From positions 1-52,167 of the forward strand of contig CAZEMR010000015.1 of assembly GCA_964513465.1 (NCBI GenBank): a stretch of 52,167 nucleotides of DNA, given 5' to 3'. The notes below the pieces were generated by a model. That model had not been told where the DNA came from. It ran no database searches and worked only from the letters and a program-made list of their open reading frames with translations. The position numbers and the translations under genes are program-made. Shown here in pieces: positions 17,640 to 25,146 of this stretch. Each line of letters opens with the position of its first letter. The first letter of the stretch is position 1. Source of the stretch: CAZEMR01 sp964513465. Its GTDB lineage: Bacteria > Bacteroidota > Ignavibacteria > Kapaibacteriales > UBA2268.

Positions 17640-17733
17640 AATAATGCTTTTCATGATTAAACTATTTTAAAAATTTATTGTCTTAATATTATATATTCGG
17701 CAAATGAAATAAATTCGGGGAAGAGAGACCAAA

Positions 17734-20190
17734 ATGAGATTTTTTAAAATTGCAGCAATAGCTATTATTTTTATATCACAAGCGCTTACGGCGCAGCAGC
17801 CAAATCGCGAACAGCTCCGCAATATGCGAGTCGGAGTAATCAAAGGTAAGGTAATCAACGAGGACGACGGCAAGCCGCTTTCGCTGGCTAACGTATTCGT
17901 CAACAGCATGAAGGATTCCGCGCTCGTATCCGGCGCAATCGCAGACGAGCAAGGCAATTTCACGGTCGATGAGCTGCCATTCGGCGGATTTTACGTAACC
18001 GTCAAATTCATCGGATTCGAAGATAAAATTATCGACAGCGTGGGAGTATTGCCGCGCCGCCGGACGGTTGATCTCGGCACCATCGAAGTCTTGCCCAGGT
18101 CTGTAAGGACGGGCGAAGTCACCGTCGAAGCCGAGCGCGAGAAAGTCGAATACCGCGTCGATCGCAAGATTGTGAATATCGAAAACGATGTGCTATCCGC
18201 AGGGCAGACCGCTGCCGAGGCGCTCGAGAGGGTACCGTCGATCAATGTCGATATCGAGGGTAACGTAACTCTCCGCGGCAGCACGAATTACACCGTATTT
18301 ATTAACGGGAAGCCCAGCGTATTGGGCGGCACCGACGCGCTCCAGCAGATTCCGGCAAGCAGCATAAAACACATAGAGTTAATCACAAATCCGTCGGCAA
18401 AATACGATCCGGACGGACTGGCAGGCATTATTAATATCGTACTAAAAGAGCGCACGCTCAAAGGGGTCAGCGGATTCACCGGACTCTCGATCGGAACGAA
18501 TGATAAATACAGCATCGATTTCAAAACCACGCTCGGCATTGGCGATTTCAATGTGGTGCTCGGCGGCAATTATCAGAGCCGCTATTTCCGTGGCAATGGC
18601 GCATTCGAGCGCGAAACATTCTTTGGCGACACCACGAATTTCCTGATCACAAATGGCAATGGCAGATTTCTGCACAGCGGATATTCCGTCAACGGCGGAG
18701 TGGAATACCACCCGTCGGACGTGCTGTCGATGAATATCGAAGGACGCTATGGAACACACGAATTCCAGCGCTTGCACAACGGTAACTCGCATTTTTATCA
18801 AAGCATTGATCCCGAAGGGTATTACTCCTCGAGCAGAAGCCTGATCAGTCGCAACAGCGACTATTACAGCCTGAGCTATAGCCTGAATTACCTGATCGAC
18901 GATATCGGACAGAAGCTCGATTTCCTTGCTTATTATTCATATAACGATAATATGGGCGAGGACATGCAGCGCGAAATGTATAACGACAGCTTTGGCGGCG
19001 ACATCACCGACCCACTCTCCGGAGTCAGAAGCGGCGAAACCGGCTTGGAGGACAGCTATCGCTTGCAGCTCGACTATGTCCTGCCATTTAATGAATTTAC
19101 AAAATTCGAAGCCGGACTCCAGACCCGTATCGACGCAGAAAAAGAAGACTTCTCGCTCGATATGCTCGATACCACCACCGGAGAATGGGTATTCAGCGAC
19201 CGCTTCAGCAATGCGATGGACTTCGATCGCGGAATCTACGCCGCCTATGCCCAGTTCGCATCTCAATTATTTTCAATCAATTACCAGCTCGGACTTCGCG
19301 CCGAATATACAGACCGCACTATCGGAATAGCAGCGGAAAACCGCGAATACAATATCGACCGCATCGACTGGTTCCCGACACTGCACCTTTCCACCAAATT
19401 CGGCGAGGGCTACCAGGCGATGGGTGGATACAGCCGCAGAATCCACCGCCCCCGCGGACGATTCCTCGATCCGTTCCCGAGCTATCGCGACCGATATACA
19501 TACCACGTCGGAAACCCCGAGCTGGAGCCGGAATACACCGATTCATACGAAATCGGAATGCAGAAGAATTTCGAAAAATCATGGATTTCTTCGGAGGTTT
19601 ACTACCGCAAAACAACCAACGAATTCGACCGCGTTTCACGGCTCGATACCAATGGCGTGATAATTCACCGCATCGAGAATCTCGGCAGCGAATCCTCGTT
19701 CGGCCTCGAATTTTCATGGAATTACCGCCCCTGGGATTGGATGAATCTCAACCTCGTCGGTAATTACTATCGCTATTCGATCGCGGGGGATATTGTAAGC
19801 GCCGACGCCGAGACTTCGACAAATACCTGGAACTTTCGGTTTTTCTCCGACTTCGTGATTATCGACAATCTGAAGCTGCAGGTAATGTCGTACTACCAGG
19901 CGCCCACAATCACATCGCAGGGTGAGCGCGAGGAATTCTATATGATCAACACCGGGCTCCGCTACGAGATGCTCGACCGCAACCTCTCGTTTTCGCTTTC
20001 GCTGGACGACGTCACCGGCAACCGCGCCCGAATATTCACCGAAAGCGGCCCCGGATTCCGCACCTACAACAGCTTCCGGCGCGAGGGCCAGACCGTAATG
20101 CTGAATATCCAGTATAAATTCAATAATTATAAAGAAGAGCGCCGCCGCCGCGATATGGAACAAAACGGCGAGGATATGGACTGGTATTAA
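17734..20190 (+). CDS. TonB-dependent receptor-like outer membrane protein
   Basis: An 818-residue protein: signal peptide (ending near ALTAQQ), a carboxypeptidase-regulatory-like Ig domain (about residues 38-125: GKVINEDDGKPLSLANVFV), a plug domain (about 160-235, with ALERVPSINVDIEGNVTLRG) and a long beta-barrel rich in alternating aromatic residues to the C-terminus. This is the outer-membrane beta-barrel family common in Bacteroidota. There is no obvious TonB box and no neighbouring SusD, so the substrate, and even active import, are not established. The C-terminus is charged (RRRRDMEQNGEDMDWY) rather than ending in the usual F, mildly unusual. Confidence 0.88.
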   Translation: MRFFKIAAIAIIFISQALTAQQPNREQLRNMRVGVIKGKVINEDDGKPLSLANVFVNSMKDSALVSGAIADEQGNFTVDELPFGGFYVTVKFIGFEDKIIDSVGVLPRRRTVDLGTIEVLPRSVRTGEVTVEAEREKVEYRVDRKIVNIENDVLSAGQTAAEALERVPSINVDIEGNVTLRGSTNYTVFINGKPSVLGGTDALQQIPASSIKHIELITNPSAKYDPDGLAGIINIVLKERTLKGVSGFTGLSIGTNDKYSIDFKTTLGIGDFNVVLGGNYQSRYFRGNGAFERETFFGDTTNFLITNGNGRFLHSGYSVNGGVEYHPSDVLSMNIEGRYGTHEFQRLHNGNSHFYQSIDPEGYYSSSRSLISRNSDYYSLSYSLNYLIDDIGQKLDFLAYYSYNDNMGEDMQREMYNDSFGGDITDPLSGVRSGETGLEDSYRLQLDYVLPFNEFTKFEAGLQTRIDAEKEDFSLDMLDTTTGEWVFSDRFSNAMDFDRGIYAAYAQFASQLFSINYQLGLRAEYTDRTIGIAAENREYNIDRIDWFPTLHLSTKFGEGYQAMGGYSRRIHRPRGRFLDPFPSYRDRYTYHVGNPELEPEYTDSYEIGMQKNFEKSWISSEVYYRKTTNEFDRVSRLDTNGVIIHRIENLGSESSFGLEFSWNYRPWDWMNLNLVGNYYRYSIAGDIVSADAETSTNTWNFRFFSDFVIIDNLKLQVMSYYQAPTITSQGEREEFYMINTGLRYEMLDRNLSFSLSLDDVTGNRARIFTESGPGFRTYNSFRREGQTVMLNIQYKFNNYKEERRRRDMEQNGEDMDWY

Positions 20191-20210
20191 TCGCCTGATA
20201 TATAAATAAT

Positions 20211-20248
20211 TAAGGGCTGCATATCTGATATGTGCAGCCCTTTTTTTA
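20211..20248 (+). terminator. Terminator of the TonB-receptor gene
   Basis: Stem GGGCTGC/GCAGCCC with an extended imperfect upper stem, then seven T. Its right arm and T-run (from 20233) lie inside the 841-bp repeat, so the copy at 21643 carries only half of this hairpin. Confidence 0.85.
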
Positions 20249-21073
20249 TTCTGACTTCACAAATTTCAGATTATATATATTTATATCGGAAATGAATCGG
20301 ATGAAATAAACTCCCGGCGCGAGGCCGCGTATGTCGATCTCGCCCTGCGGCGTGGCGATCGGGCCACGGGCGACCGTCCGTCCGGCGATGTCTTTGATTG
20401 CGTATTCGCCGAATTCGCCGGCAGCGATTTCATACTTCAGCGCGTCGCTGGCGGGGTTGGGATATATCCGGGCGCGGGCTGTTTCCGCCGGCTGCTGCGC
20501 TACGGAAGTGACGGAGGAATAAATATGCCGAAAACGCTCCTTTGGCTCCCACTCGTCTTCGCTGTTCGGAAGATATGTGGTTTCCGTGATAAGATTCATG
20601 TGCTCGTCATATTCATAAGTAGTTTTGCGGGCTTTTTTGTATTCGCCGCTGAATTGGTAGTGCTCCTCGGAGGCAAGCGAGTCCTGATAGTAAGTAAAAT
20701 AGCTTTTCGAAACAGGCCTGCCGCCAGTGTCGGTCGCAAGGTTTACAATTCGTTCTGTCAGATGACCATTTTCGTATGTATTCTCGTGAAAATAAACCTG
20801 ATAATCGATCCATTCTTCCTTTTCATCGTTCCAAATATAAAGATATGTAGAATCTACGTTCTCATATTCATCAAAAATAACAGAATCTCTATAAACACTA
20901 TTCCATTCCTCTTTTTCCTGACTCCATCCCATGGAATGAGTAGAAATGATATTCCCATTTTGATCGGTTTTATATACCATCTTATGTTTATCCACCCATT
21001 CATATGAGAGTATCAATTCCCACGACTGTTTTGTTTTTGTATACCCATCCCCGGAATATTCAAAAACGTATCT
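20233..21073. repeat. 841-bp direct repeat, copy 1
   Basis: Matches 21643-22483 at an offset of 1410 bases, with no difference found on reading. It covers the last two thirds of paralogue 1 and runs into the right arm of the TonB-gene terminator. Confidence 0.9.
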
Positions 21074-21394
21074 GTGCTGTTTAGTCCAGGTAATTGGATA
21101 AGTGAACCTTGTGTCCCAGATTTCATGAGTTTGAACCGAAACACGATTATATTCATCGTATGAAAAGTAATCTCTTCTAATGGGAGTCAAGGAATCATTT
21201 TTTGAAGCTATTCGTGTGTTTGTATCAAGTAAACCCATTTCATTGTGATGGAAAGTATAAAAACCATTTAATTCCCATGAGGAATTATTGTACACATCCG
21301 TATAGGTCGTATCCCTCAAAAAAAAGGCATGGGATTCGGAACAGGATAAAAAGCTAATCCAAAACAACAAAAATCCTGAAAAAATATATTTCAT
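20246..21394 (-). CDS. T9SS cargo protein, paralogue 1
   Basis: A 382-residue exported protein. The ATG at 21394 follows GGAAAGAAG and gives a signal peptide (MKYIFSGFLLFWISFLSC); a longer frame upstream is unlikely. The middle is rich in Tyr, Trp and charged residues in YD-like repeats (YTKTKQSWELILSYEW, YLYIWNDEKEEW, YFTYYQDSL), with no known domain. The last 75 residues are a T9SS type A sorting domain (IYPNPASDALKYEI ... GVYFIRFISD). From RYVFEYSG onward the protein is identical to paralogue 2, while the first part differs. The sorting-domain end is GC-rich and the rest AT-rich. Probably secreted or surface-attached; function unknown. Confidence 0.75.
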   Translation of the reverse strand: MKYIFSGFLLFWISFLSCSESHAFFLRDTTYTDVYNNSSWELNGFYTFHHNEMGLLDTNTRIASKNDSLTPIRRDYFSYDEYNRVSVQTHEIWDTRFTYPITWTKQHRYVFEYSGDGYTKTKQSWELILSYEWVDKHKMVYKTDQNGNIISTHSMGWSQEKEEWNSVYRDSVIFDEYENVDSTYLYIWNDEKEEWIDYQVYFHENTYENGHLTERIVNLATDTGGRPVSKSYFTYYQDSLASEEHYQFSGEYKKARKTTYEYDEHMNLITETTYLPNSEDEWEPKERFRHIYSSVTSVAQQPAETARARIYPNPASDALKYEIAAGEFGEYAIKDIAGRTVARGPIATPQGEIDIRGLAPGVYFIRFISDINIYNLKFVKSE

Positions 21395-21419
21395 AGTAAT
21401 CTTCTTTCCATTAATATTA

Positions 21420-21644
21420 TTATTTATGAATAAGTATTTTATCCGTATGAACAATATTGTTGAATTTAATGATTATTGTATAATAACCAGACTGGTAACT
21501 GCTTAAATCAATATTAAAACTACTTGAATGAAATTCGGAATTAAATATTTTCATTCCCTCTAAAGTAAACAGCTCAACATCGACATTTGTATTTAATTCG
21601 GTCAAAATTTTTATATTCAAATCGTTTTCAACTGGGTTAGGATG
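21420..21644 (-). pseudogene. Orphaned T9SS sorting domain, remnant of the original end of paralogue 2
   Basis: Immediately beyond copy 2 of the repeat the minus strand reads in one frame as a complete sorting domain without a start: HPNPVENDLNIKIL, then LEGMKIFNSEF, YQSGYYTIIIKFNN and a stop. It resembles the sorting domain of the neighbouring phase-variable gene (both contain LNTNV and a G-M/V-x-I-x-x-x-E-F pattern) more than that of the repeat. It begins exactly at the repeat junction. The simplest reading is that it was the C-terminus of paralogue 2 before the 841-bp segment was copied in with its own stop codon. Confidence 0.75.
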
Positions 21645-22483
21645 CAGCCCTTTTTTTATTCTGACTTCACAAATTTCAGATTATATATATTTATATCGGA
21701 AATGAATCGGATGAAATAAACTCCCGGCGCGAGGCCGCGTATGTCGATCTCGCCCTGCGGCGTGGCGATCGGGCCACGGGCGACCGTCCGTCCGGCGATG
21801 TCTTTGATTGCGTATTCGCCGAATTCGCCGGCAGCGATTTCATACTTCAGCGCGTCGCTGGCGGGGTTGGGATATATCCGGGCGCGGGCTGTTTCCGCCG
21901 GCTGCTGCGCTACGGAAGTGACGGAGGAATAAATATGCCGAAAACGCTCCTTTGGCTCCCACTCGTCTTCGCTGTTCGGAAGATATGTGGTTTCCGTGAT
22001 AAGATTCATGTGCTCGTCATATTCATAAGTAGTTTTGCGGGCTTTTTTGTATTCGCCGCTGAATTGGTAGTGCTCCTCGGAGGCAAGCGAGTCCTGATAG
22101 TAAGTAAAATAGCTTTTCGAAACAGGCCTGCCGCCAGTGTCGGTCGCAAGGTTTACAATTCGTTCTGTCAGATGACCATTTTCGTATGTATTCTCGTGAA
22201 AATAAACCTGATAATCGATCCATTCTTCCTTTTCATCGTTCCAAATATAAAGATATGTAGAATCTACGTTCTCATATTCATCAAAAATAACAGAATCTCT
22301 ATAAACACTATTCCATTCCTCTTTTTCCTGACTCCATCCCATGGAATGAGTAGAAATGATATTCCCATTTTGATCGGTTTTATATACCATCTTATGTTTA
22401 TCCACCCATTCATATGAGAGTATCAATTCCCACGACTGTTTTGTTTTTGTATACCCATCCCCGGAATATTCAAAAACGTATCT
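21643..22483. repeat. 841-bp direct repeat, copy 2
   Basis: Second copy of 20233-21073. Its outer boundary (21643) falls on a TGCA shared with the orphaned HPNP coding sequence, and its inner boundary (22483) lies inside a homologous stretch coding RYVFEYSG. Confidence 0.9.
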
Positions 22484-22813
22484 TGTTTGATTTTTCCATG
22501 ATGGAGGTATCGAAAACAAGTCATCCACCGTAATGATTATTTGATAAACGATTCTATTATGAGAGTCATATATGGAAGAATCCTTGACTTCAGGAATGAT
22601 TGTATTTGATGAATATGAATACTTTATGTTTGTCTGTAATAAATTCGAAGCATTGTAATAGTAAGTCCAAAAGGTATTTGGTTGCCATTTGGATTCACTC
22701 AGCACATAAGTATCTCGGATAGTTGAATCCTTCAAGAATGTCTTAGAAATTGAATCCGGGCTGCTAAGAATACAAACCAATAATATATTAATTATATAAA
22801 TAGATGTTTTCAT
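21656..22813 (-). CDS. T9SS cargo protein, paralogue 2 (chimeric)
   Basis: A 385-residue exported protein starting after AGGAAG with a signal peptide (MKTSIYIINILLVCILSS). Residues up to about 110 are specific to this gene; from RYVFEYSG on it is identical to paralogue 1, including the sorting domain and stop. The specific N-terminal part is still recognisably related to paralogue 1 (LKDSTIRDTYV compared with LRDTTYTDVYN). It looks like a family member whose middle and end were replaced by the neighbour's. Function unknown; probably surface-displayed by T9SS. Confidence 0.75.
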   Translation of the reverse strand: MKTSIYIINILLVCILSSPDSISKTFLKDSTIRDTYVLSESKWQPNTFWTYYYNASNLLQTNIKYSYSSNTIIPEVKDSSIYDSHNRIVYQIIITVDDLFSIPPSWKNQTRYVFEYSGDGYTKTKQSWELILSYEWVDKHKMVYKTDQNGNIISTHSMGWSQEKEEWNSVYRDSVIFDEYENVDSTYLYIWNDEKEEWIDYQVYFHENTYENGHLTERIVNLATDTGGRPVSKSYFTYYQDSLASEEHYQFSGEYKKARKTTYEYDEHMNLITETTYLPNSEDEWEPKERFRHIYSSVTSVAQQPAETARARIYPNPASDALKYEIAAGEFGEYAIKDIAGRTVARGPIATPQGEIDIRGLAPGVYFIRFISDINIYNLKFVKSE

Positions 22814-22828
22814 ATATACTTCCTGTTA

Positions 22829-23891
22829 TTATTCCTGAATAATAATTTTTTCATAAAAAACTCTTCCATTGAATTTTAATATTAATATATAATAGCTCGG
22901 TGAGAATTTGCTAACGTCTATTGTGATATCTTCATTTTCGAATTCCTGTTTTATGATTTGTACTCCTTCTATAGAGTATATTTCAATAATTACATTTGTA
23001 TTTAATTTATCGTTTATTCCTACACTAAGTATATTGCTCGTCGGATTTGGTTTGATTGCGATTTCTTCATTTTCTGATTGATACTCAATCGAGGTAGGAT
23101 CATACAATGAATACGGCCCGATTTTTCTGCCTTCCGTTAATTTCATCTCATCACATTTTTCATCACATTCTGGTGATACATGCGGGGGACAAGGAGGGTT
23201 AAGAAGGTCATTTGCCTGATTAATGACAACAACATGAGTCGCTGGAGGATAGGAATAATGATCTTTCATAATTGCACAATCATATTCAACAATGCAACAT
23301 TCTTCATCAGAGCATGGAGCAAGTCTCCTGTCAGTTCCGACAATAACCTCTCTCCAGCAACTAGGTGTAATCATTCTAATGAAATGAGTGCCAATTGTGG
23401 GTCTGGGTGAAGTGAAAATCTCGTCTGTAGTGAAAGCTCGAGTTAAAAGATCATCTATTATTTTTTTCATTATTAATGAAAAGTTACAATGGCCGCAGGA
23501 AGTGCTATCCATGTAAACTTGATAAATAGAAATGTCAAAGTTATTGTTGCAGGTATCTCGCCTGATATTGTAAGTGACTAATACTTTACATGTATCATCG
23601 ACTCGGACTGAATCACTTTTGGTTGTCCATGTTGAAGAAGGACAATCGGCGCAAGTAGGCCAGGTTGTCTGCCCTTCAGCTTTTTCTGCTGCAACTAACA
23701 TCATCGCTGCCGCAATGAGCAGGATAGGATAGGATAGGATAGGATAGGATANNNNNNNNNNNNNNNNNNNNNNNNNNNNNNNNNNNNNNNNNNNNNNNNN
23801 NNNNNNNNNNNNNNNNNNNNNNNNNNNNNNNNNNNNNNNNNNNNNNNNNNNAGGATAGGATAGGATAGGATAGGATAGGATACCTTTTCAT
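22829..23891 (-). CDS. Putative phase-variable T9SS cargo protein (assembly gap inside)
   Basis: Reading from the ATG at 23891, nine bases after a GGAG, the gene encodes MKR and then a TATCC pentamer run that reads YPILS in every frame. The run contains a 100-N gap. It then continues LLIAAAMMLVAAEKAEG, which completes a signal peptide with a cleavage region. The mature part is cysteine-rich (about 17 Cys in its first 190 residues) with no known domain and ends in a T9SS sorting domain (IKPNPTSNILSVGI ... FYEKIIIQE). The downstream frame is reached only when the number of TATCC units is 2 modulo 3; in the other two frames stops occur within about 20 codons after the repeat. The conserved body from 23704 down is certain; the 5' part depends on the true repeat length. 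Confidence 0.75.
23722..23882. repeat. TATCC (GGATA) pentanucleotide simple repeat with gap
   Basis: At least six complete units stand on each side of the gap (23722-23751 and 23853-23882). The tract starts directly after the third codon of the gene on the minus strand. A unit of five bases is not a multiple of three, so any unit gained or lost shifts the reading frame. Confidence 0.95.
23752..23851. other. Assembly gap of 100 N
   Basis: Exactly 100 unknown bases inside the pentanucleotide repeat. The round length suggests a placeholder, so the true number of repeat units is unknown. Repeat expansion is the likely reason assembly failed. Confidence 0.97.
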
Positions 23892-23996
23892 AAATACTCC
23901 TTCGGGGAAGTTGATTAATATTATTACTTGAAGCTTTTGCTTCCCTGAAAATATAATAATAAAATAGATATATTGCAACATATATTTTATTATTAT

Positions 23997-24024
23997 AAAA
24001 AAGCTCCGTCATTGCTGACGGAGC
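23997..24024 (-). terminator. Terminator of nuoA-nuoB
   Basis: Minus strand: stem GCTCCGTC/GACGGAGC (24017-24024 with 24003-24010), then six T. It lies 35 bases after the nuoB stop. Confidence 0.88.
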
Positions 24025-24058
24025 CTGTGGTTATTATATTTATTATATATATTACGTT

Positions 24059-24598
24059 TTATTTGCCTATTGGCACCAGTTCCTGATGCGGGGTTTTCGA
24101 TACGTCGCGCCCAAAGTTGACTATGTCCGGGCGGTGTGTGGTGCCGATTTTGTCCTGTATTTTCATAAGGCCCTGGATCAGGTTCTCCGGGCGCGGCGGG
24201 CACCCGGCCACATATACATCGACCGGCAGAAACTGGTCGATGCCCTGCACCACCGAATAGGTGCGGTAGATGCCGCCGGTCGAGGTGCATACGCCCATGG
24301 CCATCACCCATTTGGGGTCGGGCATCTGGTCGTAAATTTTGCGCACCACCCACGACATTTTATAGGTAACGGTGCCGGCCACCACCAGAAGGTCGCTCTG
24401 GCGCGGCGTCATGCGGAATACCTCCGAGCCGAACCGCGACACGTCGTAGCGCGAGCTGGCCCATGCCATCATTTCGATTGCGCAGCAGGATACCCCGAGC
24501 GGCATCGGCCATATGGAGTTTTTCTGCGCCCATTTTATAACAGCTTCGACCGTGGTGGTCAGAAAGCCTTGCGATTTCAGAGTTTCGTCTAATCCCAT
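24059..24598 (-). CDS. nuoB: NADH-quinone oxidoreductase subunit B
   Basis: The 179-residue subunit that carries iron-sulfur cluster N2, the last electron carrier before quinone in complex I. The four expected cysteines are visible: the pair in GVSCCAIEMMAW, one in GVCTSTGGIYR and one in VAGCPPRPE. It overlaps nuoA by ten bases. A strong terminator follows instead of nuoC, so these two genes are transcribed apart from the rest of complex I. Confidence 0.95.
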   Translation of the reverse strand: MGLDETLKSQGFLTTTVEAVIKWAQKNSIWPMPLGVSCCAIEMMAWASSRYDVSRFGSEVFRMTPRQSDLLVVAGTVTYKMSWVVRKIYDQMPDPKWVMAMGVCTSTGGIYRTYSVVQGIDQFLPVDVYVAGCPPRPENLIQGLMKIQDKIGTTHRPDIVNFGRDVSKTPHQELVPIGK

Positions 24599-24945
24599 TC
24601 GAGAGCTCCTTTCTTGACTACATAAATATATCCGGCGAGCAGCAACACGATAAAGAGAATCATCGCCACAAGGCCGGATGCCCCTGTTTCGGTAAGCGTG
24701 ATCGCCCAGGGATACATGAAGACGATCTCGATATCGAACAGCAAAAAGAGCATTGCCGTCAGGTAGAATTTAACAGTAAAACGATTGCGCGCGCTGCCCA
24801 TTGGGAATAGTCCGCTTTCGTAAGTTGTTAGTTTCTGGAAGGTTGCGCGGCGTGCTCCGAGCCACTCGCTTAATATCATAAATATCATCGCGGTGGCAAA
24901 TCCGATTATAATCATTAATATGAGCGGGATATAGTTTACCGGCAT
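24589..24945 (-). CDS. nuoA: NADH-quinone oxidoreductase subunit A
   Basis: The 118-residue membrane subunit of complex I with three hydrophobic segments, the conserved loop YESGLFPMGSARNRFTVKFY after the first and a Glu-rich second helix (FLLFDIEIVFMYPWA). Normal length. GAGAG precedes the ATG. It overlaps nuoB by ten bases. Confidence 0.95.
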   Translation of the reverse strand: MPVNYIPLILMIIIGFATAMIFMILSEWLGARRATFQKLTTYESGLFPMGSARNRFTVKFYLTAMLFLLFDIEIVFMYPWAITLTETGASGLVAMILFIVLLLAGYIYVVKKGALEWD

Positions 24946-25055
24946 ATTGCTCTCTTTCCTTTATTTTTCACGAATAAAGAAGCCTTTGGTTGTCCAATTT
25001 ATTCACTTTTTCGATAAAAAGCAAAAAATTACTTGCAAAAATGCGATTATATCTA

Positions 25056-25093
25056 AAAATCCGGCCGCAACGGATATTTGCCACGGCCGGATT
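25056..25093 (-). terminator. Terminator of the OmpA/TSP3 gene
   Basis: Minus strand: ten-pair stem (AATCCGGCCG 25058-25067 with CGGCCGGATT 25084-25093) followed by a short T-run, about 50 bases beyond the stop. Confidence 0.75.
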
Positions 25094-25146
25094 CATATTC
25101 ATATGTATATAATTATGTATATAATAATCTATATACACGTGAAGAA

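Noticed and set aside
20525..22417. Identical 160-residue plus-strand frames in both copies of the repeat
   Set aside because: They are shadows of the two cargo genes; identity comes only from the DNA repeat.
23722..23882. Regular repeat considered as a CRISPR array
   Set aside because: The unit is five bases with no spacers; it is a simple sequence repeat.
23676..24012. Two other frames through the TATCC repeat as separate genes
   Set aside because: They stop soon after the repeat and represent the OFF frames of the same gene.
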